From positions 9,838 through 73,837 of the forward strand of contig JASGEI010000012.1 of the NCBI GenBank assembly GCA_047606545.1: 64,000 nucleotides of DNA, read 5' to 3'. The position numbers were made by a program, and so were the translations under genes. The DNA comes from JASGDC01 sp047606545. GTDB lineage: Bacteria; Actinomycetota; Actinomycetes; Actinomycetales; Micrococcaceae. Shown here one piece after another: positions 7,935-16,944 of this stretch (its first letter is position 1; each line of letters begins with the position of its first letter). The notes beneath the pieces were generated by a model. It searched no databases. It was not told the DNA's origin and saw only the letters and a list, made by a program, of their open reading frames with translations.

Positions 7935-8384
7935 TTAATTAATAGTAAGTAGTGAATCTCCGGCTTCGACTGTTTCCTCATCAGTAACTTCGATAGCGTC
8001 CTTTTGCGTATCTAGTGCGATAATCGGAATAACAGGGGAAAGACCTTTTTCATCAATTTCTTTGGGATTCCAAGTAACTAGCTTGTCACCTTTAGAAACT
8101 TTATCCCCAGCCTCTGCATGCAACTCAAAACCCTCACCATTAAGGTTTACAGTATCAATACCCAAATGGATAAGGACTGCTTTTTTGTTTTCATCTTCGA
8201 TAACCATTGCATGTGGCTTAAGAGTGCTAATTGTTCCATCAATTGGAGAAACTACTGTTTGTTCTTCACGAGTAGGATCAATTGCAATACCCGGTCCAAC
8301 CATTTCTTGTGCGAAAACTGGATCTGGCACCTCTGATAATGGAATTACTTTACCTTCTGTTGGGCTATATACTTTAATACTCAT
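7935..8384 (-). CDS. crr: PTS glucose-type IIA protein
   Basis: 149 residues, a free-standing IIA domain of the glucose family. It contains the phospho-histidine loop VLIHLGIDTVNLNGEGF and a preceding conserved His in LKPHAMVIE. It accepts phosphate from HPr and passes it to the IIB at 8386-8622, one base upstream in the operon. In many bacteria the IIA is fused to IIBC; here all parts are separate. A role in catabolite regulation is possible but not shown. Confidence 0.92.
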   Translation of the reverse strand: MSIKVYSPTEGKVIPLSEVPDPVFAQEMVGPGIAIDPTREEQTVVSPIDGTISTLKPHAMVIEDENKKAVLIHLGIDTVNLNGEGFELHAEAGDKVSKGDKLVTWNPKEIDEKGLSPVIPIIALDTQKDAIEVTDEETVEAGDSLLTIN

Positions 8385-8385
8385 A

Positions 8386-8622
8386 TTAGATTAAGTCCTG
8401 TACATCCTCTGCGATAGAATCTGCGTCTGCACCTACTACAACCTGCACTGCAGAACCTGCCTTCATTACACCAAAAGCACCAGCGGCACTTAAAGCTGCT
8501 TCATCAACTAATGTTGGATCTTCAACTTCAGTACGAAGACGTGTAATACAAGCTTCAACTTCGATGATATTATCTGCTCCACCGAGTCCTTCTACAATTG
8601 CTTCTGCCTTATCCGACATCAT
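8386..8622 (-). CDS. PTS glucose-type IIB protein
   Basis: 78 residues, a single IIB domain. The phosphorylated cysteine is in EVEACITRLRTEVEDPTLVD, close to the usual NCATRLRxxxxD signature. First gene of the leftward operon; the next gene starts one base after its stop. It would phosphorylate sugar bound to a IIC of the glucose/N-acetylglucosamine family, the obvious partner being the IIC at 10094-11566. Shine-Dalgarno AAGGAG precedes the ATG. Confidence 0.9.
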   Translation of the reverse strand: MMSDKAEAIVEGLGGADNIIEVEACITRLRTEVEDPTLVDEAALSAAGAFGVMKAGSAVQVVVGADADSIAEDVQDLI

Positions 8623-8689
8623 TATCTCCTTAGTTATAGAAAGTTTCTATTTTTTTATAATAGCGTAAAAAACACGGAAACTGTCTTAA

Positions 8690-8716
8690 GTCCTTTATTA
8701 GTCGCCAAAAAAGGAC
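8690..8716. promoter_or_regulatory. Inverted repeat between divergent PTS operon and isochorismatase gene
   Basis: GTCCTTT (8690-8696) and AAAGGAC (8710-8716) form a 7-bp inverted repeat with a 13-base centre in the divergent promoter region. It could be an operator or a leader hairpin; no regulator gene is adjacent. Confidence 0.35.
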
Positions 8717-8796
8717 ACATTTTGAAATAGGAGAAATCATTAAATAAATATAATAGTATGAATTTGCTAGGCATCTGCTATCTGGAGGAGCACATT

Positions 8797-9354
8797 ATGA
8801 CCATCCTTAACGGACGGGAACAACGAGCACTAGTTGTTATTGACCTGCAAAACGGTGTTGTCAACGGTGCATACCGCAGAAATGACGTAATCCATACTGT
8901 CACTGAACTTGTAGCTAAAGCACGCGCCGCTGGCGTGCCAGTGATATGGGTACAGCATAACAATTCTGAAATAGTTCGCAATAGTGAAGAATGGCAGTGG
9001 GTGGAAGAACTCGGTCCAGCAAAGGGAGAATACCTTGTGGAGAAGACGTTCGGTGATGCTTTTGAGGAGACCAATCTTGAAAAAATACTCTCCGAACTTG
9101 ATGTTGCTGAGATTATACTTGTAGGTGCTTGTTCTGAGCAGTGCATTCGCTGCACGATGCACAGCGCTGTCATCCGAGGGTATGATCTCTCACTCGTTAA
9201 AGGAGCTCATACCACAGTTGATCTTACTGAGTATGGTATGCCAACTCCAGAAATAGTTATAAGTTTTATTGATCAAATTGCATCATTCGGTATGGAATGG
9301 CCAGGACGAAGTGGACGTTCAGTTACTCCAGCCGAAGTGGAACAGCTATTTTAA
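8797..9354 (+). CDS. Isochorismatase-family cysteine hydrolase
   Basis: 185 residues from the ATG at 8797, chosen because TCTGGAGGAG (8781-8790) is an excellent Shine-Dalgarno for it; an upstream ATG at 8758 has none. The catalytic triad of the family is visible: Asp in VVIDLQNGV, Lys in VEKTFGDAF, and Cys in ACSEQCIRCTM. Members hydrolyse amides such as nicotinamide or isochorismate's vinyl ether; the substrate here is unknown. A TATAAT at 8749-8754 could be the -10 box. Base composition is higher in GC than the next gene (29 of 60 bases in one stretch counted). Confidence 0.82.
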   Translation: MTILNGREQRALVVIDLQNGVVNGAYRRNDVIHTVTELVAKARAAGVPVIWVQHNNSEIVRNSEEWQWVEELGPAKGEYLVEKTFGDAFEETNLEKILSELDVAEIILVGACSEQCIRCTMHSAVIRGYDLSLVKGAHTTVDLTEYGMPTPEIVISFIDQIASFGMEWPGRSGRSVTPAEVEQLF

Positions 9355-9405
9355 TAGGTTCGTATATATTTATACGTAGCAAGACATACCGTAGAAAAAT
9401 GAGTC

Positions 9406-9885
9406 TTACTCCACTATTCTATTTTTTCGATTCAATAAAACTATCCTAGAGCCCAGCACAGATACTGCTATATGAATCATTGTTGAACTACCAGTCAAAA
9501 TATGAATATCGCTAGTAGGACCTTGTCCATCTATGAGAAATTTAAGCCCTGCATTGACTATCATGCCGACTAGAAATACAACGATTGTCCAAACAGTACC
9601 TTTTCTGACCCAACTTTTCTCAGTTTTTGAATAATAAATTTTATCAGTATAACCACGAATAGCACCAAATATAAAGCCAAGAACCAGGGTACCTAAAATA
9701 TAGCTAGCTAATACTCCAATACCCAAATGTGTATCTTGCAATGCCTGCACCATAGTAAAAATTCCATAAGCCAGTAAAATCCAGACAATCTTCAAAGATT
9801 CTTTGAGCTTACGCTCACTATACATTCGATAGCTGACAAAGCCGATAATGATAATCGGCAACAGATAATTTAGTAAAGAGTTCAC
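9406..9885 (-). CDS. Integral membrane protein, possibly CcdC/DUF1453-like
   Basis: 159 residues with about four or five membrane segments (about 5-20, 32-48, 58-76, 97-117, 130-148) and short charged loops such as YRMYSERKLKESLK after the first. The length and layout resemble CcdC/DUF1453 proteins of Gram-positive bacteria, but no catalytic motif is visible and I do not claim a function. It stands alone, facing the isochorismatase gene tail to tail. Confidence 0.7.
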   Translation of the reverse strand: MNSLLNYLLPIIIIGFVSYRMYSERKLKESLKIVWILLAYGIFTMVQALQDTHLGIGVLASYILGTLVLGFIFGAIRGYTDKIYYSKTEKSWVRKGTVWTIVVFLVGMIVNAGLKFLIDGQGPTSDIHILTGSSTMIHIAVSVLGSRIVLLNRKNRIVE

Positions 9886-10058
9886 TGATACAATAACACC
9901 TAGCTTTCTTGTTATTTACTATAACTGACTTTTTTGGTTGGCTAGAATAACAGATCCTTTTTCTTTTAAAAATATTCTTATTTATTATTACAAAAAATGA
10001 ATAAGCTTACCCCTTATTATTCAGCGGTTTAATACGGAGCTTTTATCCGAATAACATA

Positions 10059-10064
10059 TATAAT
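10059..10064 (+). promoter_or_regulatory. Candidate -10 box for the glucose-type IIC gene
   Basis: TATAAT would start transcription near 10071. That places the GAAAGG at 10081-10086 and the ATG at 10094 in a normal leader, and helps choose between several possible starts. No clear -35 was found. Confidence 0.35.
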
Positions 10065-10093
10065 AAGGCTTGTCTATTATGAAAGGCTGGATG

Positions 10094-11566
10094 ATGAGCG
10101 AAGCATCTATTTCACAAAATAAATTCACGGAAGGTAAAGCCTTCCAAATCATGCAGCGCCTTGGTAGAAGCTTCATGCTACCGATTTCCGTACTTCCTGC
10201 AGCAGCTCTCTTGCTCCGTTTGGGTCAAGATGACATGCTGGGTAAGGACGGTCTCAATCTGGGCATGTTCGCCGACATCATTGGAGCTGCCGGTGGAGCA
10301 CTATTTAACAACTTAGGATTCCTATTCGCAGTAGGTGTTGCTGTCGGTTACGCTAAAAAAGCGGACGGTTCAACAGGTCTTGCTGCAGTAGTTGGTTATC
10401 TAGTGTACATGAACGTCCTAGACGTTATGGCCCCACACGTAATGGGAGAAAGTCCAAGCTTGGACACCCCACACCCAATCGATTATCAGGTACTAGGTGG
10501 TATCGTAATCGGTTTAATTACTGCACTGTTATATGAACGGTTCTATCGAATCAAACTTCCACCATACCTAGCGTTCTTCGGTGGACGTCGTTTCGTACCA
10601 ATGATTACTGCAATTACATCGATGATTGTCGCTGTAATTATGGCTTACCCATACCCAGCATTCGAATCAGGTTTGAATGCAGTAAGTACTTGGGTATCTC
10701 ACCACGTAGTAATCGGTGGTTTCGTATTCGGTATGGCCAATCGTCTATTACTAACGTTCGGTCTACACCACTTGTTAAACAATATCCCATGGTTCCAGCT
10801 TGGTTCATATACTTACCAAGGCCAGGTATACCACGGTGATATCGCACGTTTCTTACACCATGATCCAACAGCAGGTACTTTCATGACTGGCTTCTTCCCA
10901 ATCATGATGTTTGCACTTCCAGGTGCAGCACTTGCTATCTGGCACTCAGCTGACAAAGAAAACCGTGCCGCAATTGGTGGTTTGATGACCTCTGTAGCTT
11001 TGACAGCATTTATCACTGGTGTTACAGAGCCACTAGAGTTCTCATTCATGTTCGTTGCATACCCACTTTACCTATTCCACGCATTCATGACAGGTACTTC
11101 ACTTGCGCTAACTAACGCACTTGGTATCCATGATGGTTTCGGGTTCTCGGCAGGTGCAATTGACTACACGTTGAACCTAGGTATTGCGACCAAACCATTG
11201 TTATTAATCCCAATTGGTCTAGTTTACGCAGCTATTTACTACGTAGTATTCCGTTGGGCAATTGCTAAGTTCGACTTTGCGACACCAGGTCGCACTAAGA
11301 AGGACTTGCGTGAATCTCAAGAAACTATCAAAAAGCAACCAGTTGCTAATGATATGAAAAAAGTGGGTAGCCAAAAAGCTACTAACACAAAAGAGGTTAC
11401 TAAAAACAATGGTGCAGGTAACGTTAGAGCTGAAACTAAAAATCTAAAAGCAGATAACGTTGATGCTACTAATGATCAAACAGTTGAAAAATCTGAACAT
11501 CATGGTGAATCGCTAAAAGAGCGTCTACATCATTTAACAGATAAAAAGCATGAAGATAAAAAATAA
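10094..11566 (+). CDS. PTS glucose/N-acetylglucosamine-type IIC permease
   Basis: 490 residues from ATG 10094 (others in frame at 10079 and 10091). The membrane part (about 20-400) has the family phrases MLPISVLPAAALLLRLG, GLHHLLNNIPW, GFFPIMMFALPGAA, ITGVTEPLEFSFMF and HDGFGFSAGAIDYTLN. It forms the sugar channel for the separate IIB and IIA encoded at 7935-8622. After the last membrane segment come about 90 Lys/Glu/Thr/Asn-rich residues, apparently disordered and not a IIB domain. Codon choice is richer in C-ending codons than neighbours, as in highly expressed genes. Glucose versus N-acetylglucosamine cannot be decided by eye. Confidence 0.9.
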   Translation: MSEASISQNKFTEGKAFQIMQRLGRSFMLPISVLPAAALLLRLGQDDMLGKDGLNLGMFADIIGAAGGALFNNLGFLFAVGVAVGYAKKADGSTGLAAVVGYLVYMNVLDVMAPHVMGESPSLDTPHPIDYQVLGGIVIGLITALLYERFYRIKLPPYLAFFGGRRFVPMITAITSMIVAVIMAYPYPAFESGLNAVSTWVSHHVVIGGFVFGMANRLLLTFGLHHLLNNIPWFQLGSYTYQGQVYHGDIARFLHHDPTAGTFMTGFFPIMMFALPGAALAIWHSADKENRAAIGGLMTSVALTAFITGVTEPLEFSFMFVAYPLYLFHAFMTGTSLALTNALGIHDGFGFSAGAIDYTLNLGIATKPLLLIPIGLVYAAIYYVVFRWAIAKFDFATPGRTKKDLRESQETIKKQPVANDMKKVGSQKATNTKEVTKNNGAGNVRAETKNLKADNVDATNDQTVEKSEHHGESLKERLHHLTDKKHEDKK

Positions 11567-11578
11567 TCTTCTACCTTA

Positions 11579-11616
11579 AAAAATAGGGGGCTATCAATTG
11601 ATAGCCCCCTATTTTT
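11579..11616. terminator. Bidirectional terminator between IIC gene and cutC
   Basis: A 38-base perfect palindrome: AAAAATAGGGGGCTATCAA and its complement. U-runs on both strands serve the IIC gene (stop 11566) and the leftward cutC (stop 11628). Confidence 0.9.
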
Positions 11617-11627
11617 ATCTAAGTTCT

Positions 11628-12347
11628 TTAATTGCTATGCACCTGAGTTACTGCTTCAGCAACAGCTTTTGGATCAGTCACATCATAACTAGTGTCACCA
11701 GCATCAGCAGAACCTAAAGTAACATTGTCACCAACAGCCGTACTTTGCTTAGTAGTCTTAGCAGATAAATGGATAGCATCCACACCCGCTTCCATTAATG
11801 GCTTAATATCGTTAATCTTGATGCCACCACCAGCCATTACCTGGATACCGCTAACTGTTGCCTTAAGTTTAGCTAAATTATTTTTACCTTCAATAGCGCT
11901 ATTACAACCACCAGAGGTTAGGATACGCGCAAAACCAAGCTCTTTTAACTCAGTTGCCGCAGTTTCGGGGTCTTTAACTTGATCAAAAGCTCGATGAAAC
12001 GTAAGCTCTTTATTGCCTGCCGCTGATATCAATGCCTTGAGTGCAGCGACATCTACTGTGCTATCAGGATTTAAAGCACCAATAACGAATCCTTCACAAT
12101 ACTTCGAAAGTTCCTTAATATTCTCAGTCATAGTTTGCACTTCATCATCGCTATAAATAAAGTCTCCTGGACGTGGACGAATTAAGGCATGAGTTTCAAT
12201 GCCAATTTCAGCAACACGTTTCGCTAACCCCGTAGTAGGAGTTAATCCACCTAATGGCAATCCTACACAAAGTTCAATACGGTTAGCTTTCTCATCTTTA
12301 GCTATTTTGGCTCCAGAATAATCTTGAACAGCAATTTCAATTTTCAT
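11628..12347 (-). CDS. cutC: CutC-family protein
   Basis: 239 residues with the CutC TIM-barrel pattern: IELCVGLPLGGLTPT near the start, IRPRPGDF, the middle FHRAFDQV, and VMAGGGIKINDI near the end. CutC was named for copper homeostasis in E. coli, but that role has been questioned and the biochemical function is unclear. A single gene with its own terminator, not next to any copper transporter. Confidence 0.88.
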   Translation of the reverse strand: MKIEIAVQDYSGAKIAKDEKANRIELCVGLPLGGLTPTTGLAKRVAEIGIETHALIRPRPGDFIYSDDEVQTMTENIKELSKYCEGFVIGALNPDSTVDVAALKALISAAGNKELTFHRAFDQVKDPETAATELKELGFARILTSGGCNSAIEGKNNLAKLKATVSGIQVMAGGGIKINDIKPLMEAGVDAIHLSAKTTKQSTAVGDNVTLGSADAGDTSYDVTDPKAVAEAVTQVHSN

Positions 12348-12567
12348 ATCAACTCTTTCGTTTTAAATTATTTAAATCCAACAAATAAAATTGTTAGTTT
12401 AATTTAATTGTAGTTGGTTAATAATACTAATTAAGATATTAGTGACACAGCTACACATAAAATAACTTGCACGATACTTATACAATCAGTCTCAGGTACT
12501 TAAAGCCCCTTAAGAATTAATGTATTCTTAAACTAATGCTTACGAAGATGATAAATAGGGAAGTACG

Positions 12568-12996
12568 ATGAAATCGAATAAAGCCACTAAACGTCATGTT
12601 GTAGAAGATCAAACTAAAGCAGTTACCGAAACGACAGCAGTTATAAATAATGAAGAAATAACTAATCAAGGCAAAGTCATCGAAATAACTCCTGAAGAAT
12701 TTATCCAACGTGAGGAAACTAGTACCACCAAGATTCCGGTAGTAGAGACTGAAGAACAGGGCAGTGGTGTGGCAACTTCTTCAAAGCCTCTGAAAAAGTT
12801 TGAGTTCCCTAAAACTAAAGAACATCAAGAGAATCGTTTCAAAGAAAAAGGTAAGGCACAAAACCTTATCGAAAAGGGAAAACAAACTATTAGTAACTTT
12901 GATAAAGAAGAAGCACTAGCAAAAGCCAAAAAAGCCAGTTCTAAATTATTTAAAAATATTCAAAAAAGTATCAGACAGCTTAGGAATCGAAAATAA
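12568..12996 (+). CDS. Hypothetical charged protein
   Basis: 142 residues, no membrane segment or signal. The first 60 residues are rich in Thr, Glu and Val; the last 60 are very Lys-rich with a likely coiled or amphipathic helix (KEEALAKAKKASSKLFKNIQ). I do not recognise the family. GGGAAG precedes the ATG as a weak Shine-Dalgarno. Coding status rests on the length, even composition and a start behind a ribosome site. A short hairpin TTAAGAAT/ATTCTTAA lies at about 12510-12531 upstream. Confidence 0.65.
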   Translation: MKSNKATKRHVVEDQTKAVTETTAVINNEEITNQGKVIEITPEEFIQREETSTTKIPVVETEEQGSGVATSSKPLKKFEFPKTKEHQENRFKEKGKAQNLIEKGKQTISNFDKEEALAKAKKASSKLFKNIQKSIRQLRNRK

Positions 12997-13107
12997 AACA
13001 TTCTTAAGCTACTGCACATATATTTTTCCTAATTGTAGATAGTATTTCGCATGCAAGAGGAATCAAATTAAATACTACTTAACATAATATACATTATCGG
13101 CTATTTA

Positions 13108-14109
13108 CTAATCTTGGTCTTTACCTAAGACAGCTTCGCCTTCTAATTCATTTTCAGGTTTAGCTTCTTTATCCTCAATCTCTTCAAAAGCATATTTACC
13201 TTCATGCTGAGTTAATTCTTCTAATGCATCTTGACCAGTAATAACTTCTGGATCACCTTCGACACTTAAATCTCTATCAGCAGTAAAATGAATTACTGGT
13301 AAATCACCATCAGTTTCAATTGTGTCACCACCGCCGTTGCGATCATGGTAACCCGTTGAGTAATTCTTAATCACTTCGACATCATGTACTAAACCAGTCT
13401 CAGAGACGCTTTGCACAATATAATCACGTTCTTCATCAGTGCGTTCTGCAATCTTATGAGTAACCTGTAGCGTGTATACTGAAAATCCAATTCTACGGTC
13501 AAAAGTACCAGCAGCAAGCCATTCCACTTCGAAACCACCTGGCAATAACCAACCCTTTGGAGTTTTCCAAAAACGCACATGGTGGCGTTGTGAGGTAGTC
13601 CCCGATACTTCTTGTTGGAAAGCCAAATCTTGTTTATTCCCAAAAAGCATCAAAGTGCTCACTGGAGCATTAGGATAAGGTTGTCCCATAACTGTACATT
13701 TAATAATTTTAAGAGTTGATTGCCAGTCCAACGGATCAGCCTCTACCCAACCGGCTTCCACCATTGCCTTACGTATATCACTTTCAGTGCCAGTAGCTGC
13801 AATATTAACTGGGTCTCCTAATAAGCCATCCGGGGTACGCACTCTACCAATAAAGTATGAAGGTAAGTAAATTGCAGATAGTATTTTATGAATTCTCGGC
13901 AATATAATATATGCCAAAAGTAGCCAAATTGCGACGAATACCCAAAAAAAGCTTGATGTAAAAGCTTTAGGAAATAAGAGATAGTATACAACCCACCCTG
14001 CAGCAAGGAAAACTGTTAGAAATAAAGCACGCTGCCCCCATAAAATAACAGTGTTTAACCATTTCTTTTCAAACTGCTTTTTTTTAGCATTTAATTTCTC
14101 TGTGACCAT
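13108..14109 (-). CDS. LssY_C-domain membrane protein
   Basis: 333 residues. Two membrane segments near the N-terminus (about 25-47 and 53-75) are followed by a domain typical of the LssY C-terminal family: IRKAMVEAGWVEADPLDW, PYPNAPVSTLMLFGNKQDLAFQ and RHHVRFWKTP. The C-terminal 70 residues are acidic. The domain is found in PAP2-type and other envelope proteins of Actinobacteria; its function is not established. It is divergent from rbpA, with about 70 bases between the starts. Confidence 0.8.
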   Translation of the reverse strand: MVTEKLNAKKKQFEKKWLNTVILWGQRALFLTVFLAAGWVVYYLLFPKAFTSSFFWVFVAIWLLLAYIILPRIHKILSAIYLPSYFIGRVRTPDGLLGDPVNIAATGTESDIRKAMVEAGWVEADPLDWQSTLKIIKCTVMGQPYPNAPVSTLMLFGNKQDLAFQQEVSGTTSQRHHVRFWKTPKGWLLPGGFEVEWLAAGTFDRRIGFSVYTLQVTHKIAERTDEERDYIVQSVSETGLVHDVEVIKNYSTGYHDRNGGGDTIETDGDLPVIHFTADRDLSVEGDPEVITGQDALEELTQHEGKYAFEEIEDKEAKPENELEGEAVLGKDQD

Positions 14110-14180
14110 TGGAATAATTTTACCTCATTCCAGTGTTAAATACTGTAGAATAGATTGAACTGTCTAACGAAAGAGGATAA

Positions 14181-14546
14181 ATGAGCGATCGCAGTCTTCG
14201 TGGTATGAGATTAGGATCTCAAAGTAAAGAAACTGAAGAAGGCGTTGAACCAGCACCACGCCAAGTAGTTGACTACAAGTGTCCTAATGGACATGAAACT
14301 AAAATTACATTTTCTGTTGATGCTGATATCCCAGAAAAATGGAACTGTAAATGTGGTATACAAGCTACAATAACTAGTGGCCAGGATACTACTCCTGAAG
14401 ATACTAATGAAAAAACAGTCCGTACCCACTGGGACATGCTTTTGGAACGTCGAACTCCAGAAGAATTAGAAAAGATTCTCGAAGATCGTTTAGAGATTCT
14501 TCGGAATCGCAGAAAAACTGCAAAGATGAACGCTGAAGCTAACTAA
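14181..14546 (+). CDS. rbpA: RNA polymerase-binding protein RbpA
   Basis: 121 residues. RbpA binds the sigma factor and core polymerase and helps open promoters; it is specific to Actinomycetota, so it fixes the phylum of this DNA. Visible are the N-terminal MSDRSLRGMRLGSQS tail, a zinc-ribbon-like core with C-x2-G-H and C-x-C (YKCPNGHE, WNCKCG), and the sigma-interacting C-terminus RTHWDMLLERRTPEELEKIL. Shine-Dalgarno AGAGG precedes the ATG. A terminator begins within its last codons. Confidence 0.95.
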   Translation: MSDRSLRGMRLGSQSKETEEGVEPAPRQVVDYKCPNGHETKITFSVDADIPEKWNCKCGIQATITSGQDTTPEDTNEKTVRTHWDMLLERRTPEELEKILEDRLEILRNRRKTAKMNAEAN

Positions 14547-14566
14547 GCTTCGGCGTTTAATTTTTT
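14529..14566 (+). terminator. Intrinsic terminator overlapping the end of rbpA
   Basis: AACGCTGAAGCT pairs with AGCTTCGGCGTT (one G-U) and is followed by TTTAATTTTTT. The stem begins inside the last rbpA codons and runs into the 3' end of the convergent ppm1. Confidence 0.8.
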
Positions 14567-15294
14567 CTAAACAAACTCTTTAGCTGTTCTTTCCTATCTT
14601 TAATGCCCCACCGTGTGATACGCATTAAAGATTCTTTGGCGATTTTGCTATCCATTTTTGATTCACCGATTTCACGTTCGATGAACGTAATTGGAACTTC
14701 AACAATCTTACATCCTGATTTATAAGCCCTACGCGCTAGTTCAGTTTGGAAACTATAACCAGAAGACTCTACTGTTTCATACTCAATTTTTTCTAAACAA
14801 TCTTTGGTATAAACTCGATATCCAGCAGTGATATCACGGATGCCAGTCCCCATTAAAATCCTAGTGTATAAATTACCGCCAAATGATAAAGCCAATCTAA
14901 ATAGTGGCCAGTTTATAACTTTTCCGCCCTTTACGTAACGAGAGCCGATTACTAAATCAGCACCTTTTTTACTTTCAGTTAATAATAGCGGCAACTGTTC
15001 TGGCTGATGTGAACCATCAGCATCCATTTCGACTAGTAATTCATACCCATTACTAATACCCCAAGTAAAACCTTCGACATACGCTCCGCCAAGCCCATTC
15101 TTCTTTTCACGATGCATTACATGAATGTATGAATCAGCTTTTGCCAATGCATCAGCAACATCGCCTGTGTTGTCGGGGCTATTATCATCGACAACCAAAA
15201 TATGAGAATCTGGAACTGAATCACGAATGCGCTTAGTTATTATTGGCAAGTTTTCACGTTCATTGAAAGTCGGAATAATTACTAGTACTGTCAT
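14557..15294 (-). CDS. ppm1: Polyprenol-phosphate mannosyltransferase (Ppm1-type GT2)
   Basis: 245 residues, a family 2 glycosyltransferase: VIIPTFNERENLP at the start, VVDDNSPDNT, the metal-binding DxD in LVEMDADGSHQPEQLP, and the C-terminal ESGYSFQTELARRAYKSG. This is the dolichol/polyprenol-phosphate-mannose synthase branch, which makes the lipid-linked mannose used by membrane mannosyltransferases. No acyltransferase domain is attached. A likely user is the GT87-like protein at 46862-48196. Confidence 0.88.
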   Translation of the reverse strand: MTVLVIIPTFNERENLPIITKRIRDSVPDSHILVVDDNSPDNTGDVADALAKADSYIHVMHREKKNGLGGAYVEGFTWGISNGYELLVEMDADGSHQPEQLPLLLTESKKGADLVIGSRYVKGGKVINWPLFRLALSFGGNLYTRILMGTGIRDITAGYRVYTKDCLEKIEYETVESSGYSFQTELARRAYKSGCKIVEVPITFIEREIGESKMDSKIAKESLMRITRWGIKDRKEQLKSLFRKN

Positions 15295-15333
15295 AGACTA
15301 AGGATACCTTGTGTTCGTATAGCCATACCGCAT

Positions 15334-16944
15334 TTAAGACTGTCTATACAGTAAATTTCCAGCTAATACTGTTTCAATGCACTGAATATTTTGATTTTCT
15401 GAATCAGTAACCATAGGAAGAATTGGTGTCCTTGCCTGCTCATCAGCACTCCATGAACCAAATTCTTTAGCTCCCGTAGTTTCATCAACAGTTTGGATAG
15501 CTAATTCATCGCATTCCCAAACTGCAAAGTCTGCTGGAGCTCCTACTGTAATAGCTCCACGCATTGGATTAGGCTCTTTTGCTGCCCGCCAACCACTTTT
15601 AGTATGGGCATTAAAAGCTGCTCTAGCCGAGATACGTTCATCAATATTATGGTGGAATAATGCCGCAGCAACTGCTCTCCATGGATTATATGGGGTAACT
15701 GGGGCGTCAGAACCAAATGCTAGTAACACACCATTATCCATAAATTCAGCTAGTTGATTCATCTGAGTACTACGCTTGCCTAGCCTAGTCTCGTATAAGC
15801 CGTCTTTACTTCCCCACCATGCATCAAATGTTGGCTGCATACTAGCAGTAATATTAAGTTCTTTGAATACTTTAAAGTGTTCTGGTATCACCATTTCAGT
15901 ATGTTCAAATCGGTGCATTGCAGCGATAAATTTATCCTTACCTACCTCTTTAGCTGCCAGTTTAGCTCCTTCTATGGCTTCAATCATAGCTGCATCTCCA
16001 ATAATATGGAAACCACCTTGAACACCAGCCAATGTTGTCGCTATTAGGTGTCTAGCCACTTGGTCACGGTCCAAGTATTGACTACCTTTTGTTTTGGCAT
16101 CAGTATAGTTATCCTGCAAAAATGCAGTTCGAGATCCCAAAGATCCATCGATGTTTAAATCTCCAGCAAAACCTCGAATATTATATTTATTATTCTCAGC
16201 TAAAAATTCTTTAGCTTGTTCTGGGCTCTGCATTAACTGCGCCCAATATAACAAAACCTCTGGAGAATTCTCGTGAGAAAGTAAGATATCTAAATCTGCT
16301 ACAGTTCCCTCGTGCAAACCATTCATTTCACCAATTGCTACGATTCCATTACTTGCAGCTGCTTTAAAAGAATGTTCTTGATAATTTTTACGTTCAGCTG
16401 GAGTGTAAGAACGAATATAATTACGCACTTGCTCATTGGATTGTTTCGTGACATGAGCAGTGTTATCCCAGCCTGGATACTTAGCAGCATTAGTCTTAGC
16501 AGCTAGAGCAGAACTAATTAATGCAGAATGTAAATCAACTCGGGCTAAATAGACATCAGCTCCATGACCAGCATTTTCTAGTTCCTCTAATGTGGGAAAT
16601 GTCGAATCTTCCCATTGCTCTTCATCCCAGCTATGCCCAATAATCTTCTTTTTACCTGTAATCGTGGAAACCTTATCCAATACTTCCCTAGCATTCTTAC
16701 AACCGCTTAAATCAATAGAATCAATCACAACGCCTGCTTCAGTAATATGTGCATGTGAATCAACAAAACCAGGGGTAATGATGTACTTATCTTCACAATC
16801 AAGGACTTCAAGTTTGCCATCAATGAAAGTTTTTGCAATCTGTGAATTACCTAACCATGCGATTTTGTCATCTTCGACTAGCATTGCAGTAGCATCAGGC
16901 ATTTCTATCGAGTGAATTACCGCATTAAGATATAACTTTTTCAT
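15334..16944 (-). CDS. Amidohydrolase family 3 protein (YtcJ-like)
   Basis: 536 residues. The N-terminal VDSHAHITEAG carries the first metal-binding HxH; FHIIGDAA, MHRFEHTEM and LAFGSDAPVTPYNPW follow in the order seen in YtcJ/NfdA-like metal-dependent amidohydrolases, and the gene ends with the composite beta-sandwich segment (RGAITVGAPADFAVWE). Some relatives hydrolyse N-substituted formamides, but the substrate is unknown here. Forty bases separate it from ppm1. Confidence 0.85.
   Translation of the reverse strand: MKKLYLNAVIHSIEMPDATAMLVEDDKIAWLGNSQIAKTFIDGKLEVLDCEDKYIITPGFVDSHAHITEAGVVIDSIDLSGCKNAREVLDKVSTITGKKKIIGHSWDEEQWEDSTFPTLEELENAGHGADVYLARVDLHSALISSALAAKTNAAKYPGWDNTAHVTKQSNEQVRNYIRSYTPAERKNYQEHSFKAAASNGIVAIGEMNGLHEGTVADLDILLSHENSPEVLLYWAQLMQSPEQAKEFLAENNKYNIRGFAGDLNIDGSLGSRTAFLQDNYTDAKTKGSQYLDRDQVARHLIATTLAGVQGGFHIIGDAAMIEAIEGAKLAAKEVGKDKFIAAMHRFEHTEMVIPEHFKVFKELNITASMQPTFDAWWGSKDGLYETRLGKRSTQMNQLAEFMDNGVLLAFGSDAPVTPYNPWRAVAAALFHHNIDERISARAAFNAHTKSGWRAAKEPNPMRGAITVGAPADFAVWECDELAIQTVDETTGAKEFGSWSADEQARTPILPMVTDSENQNIQCIETVLAGNLLYRQS

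Noticed and set aside
8722..8754. Full promoter TTGAAA...TATAAT for the isochorismatase gene
   Set aside because: The -10 is good but the spacing of 21 bases is too long, so only the -10 is considered plausible.
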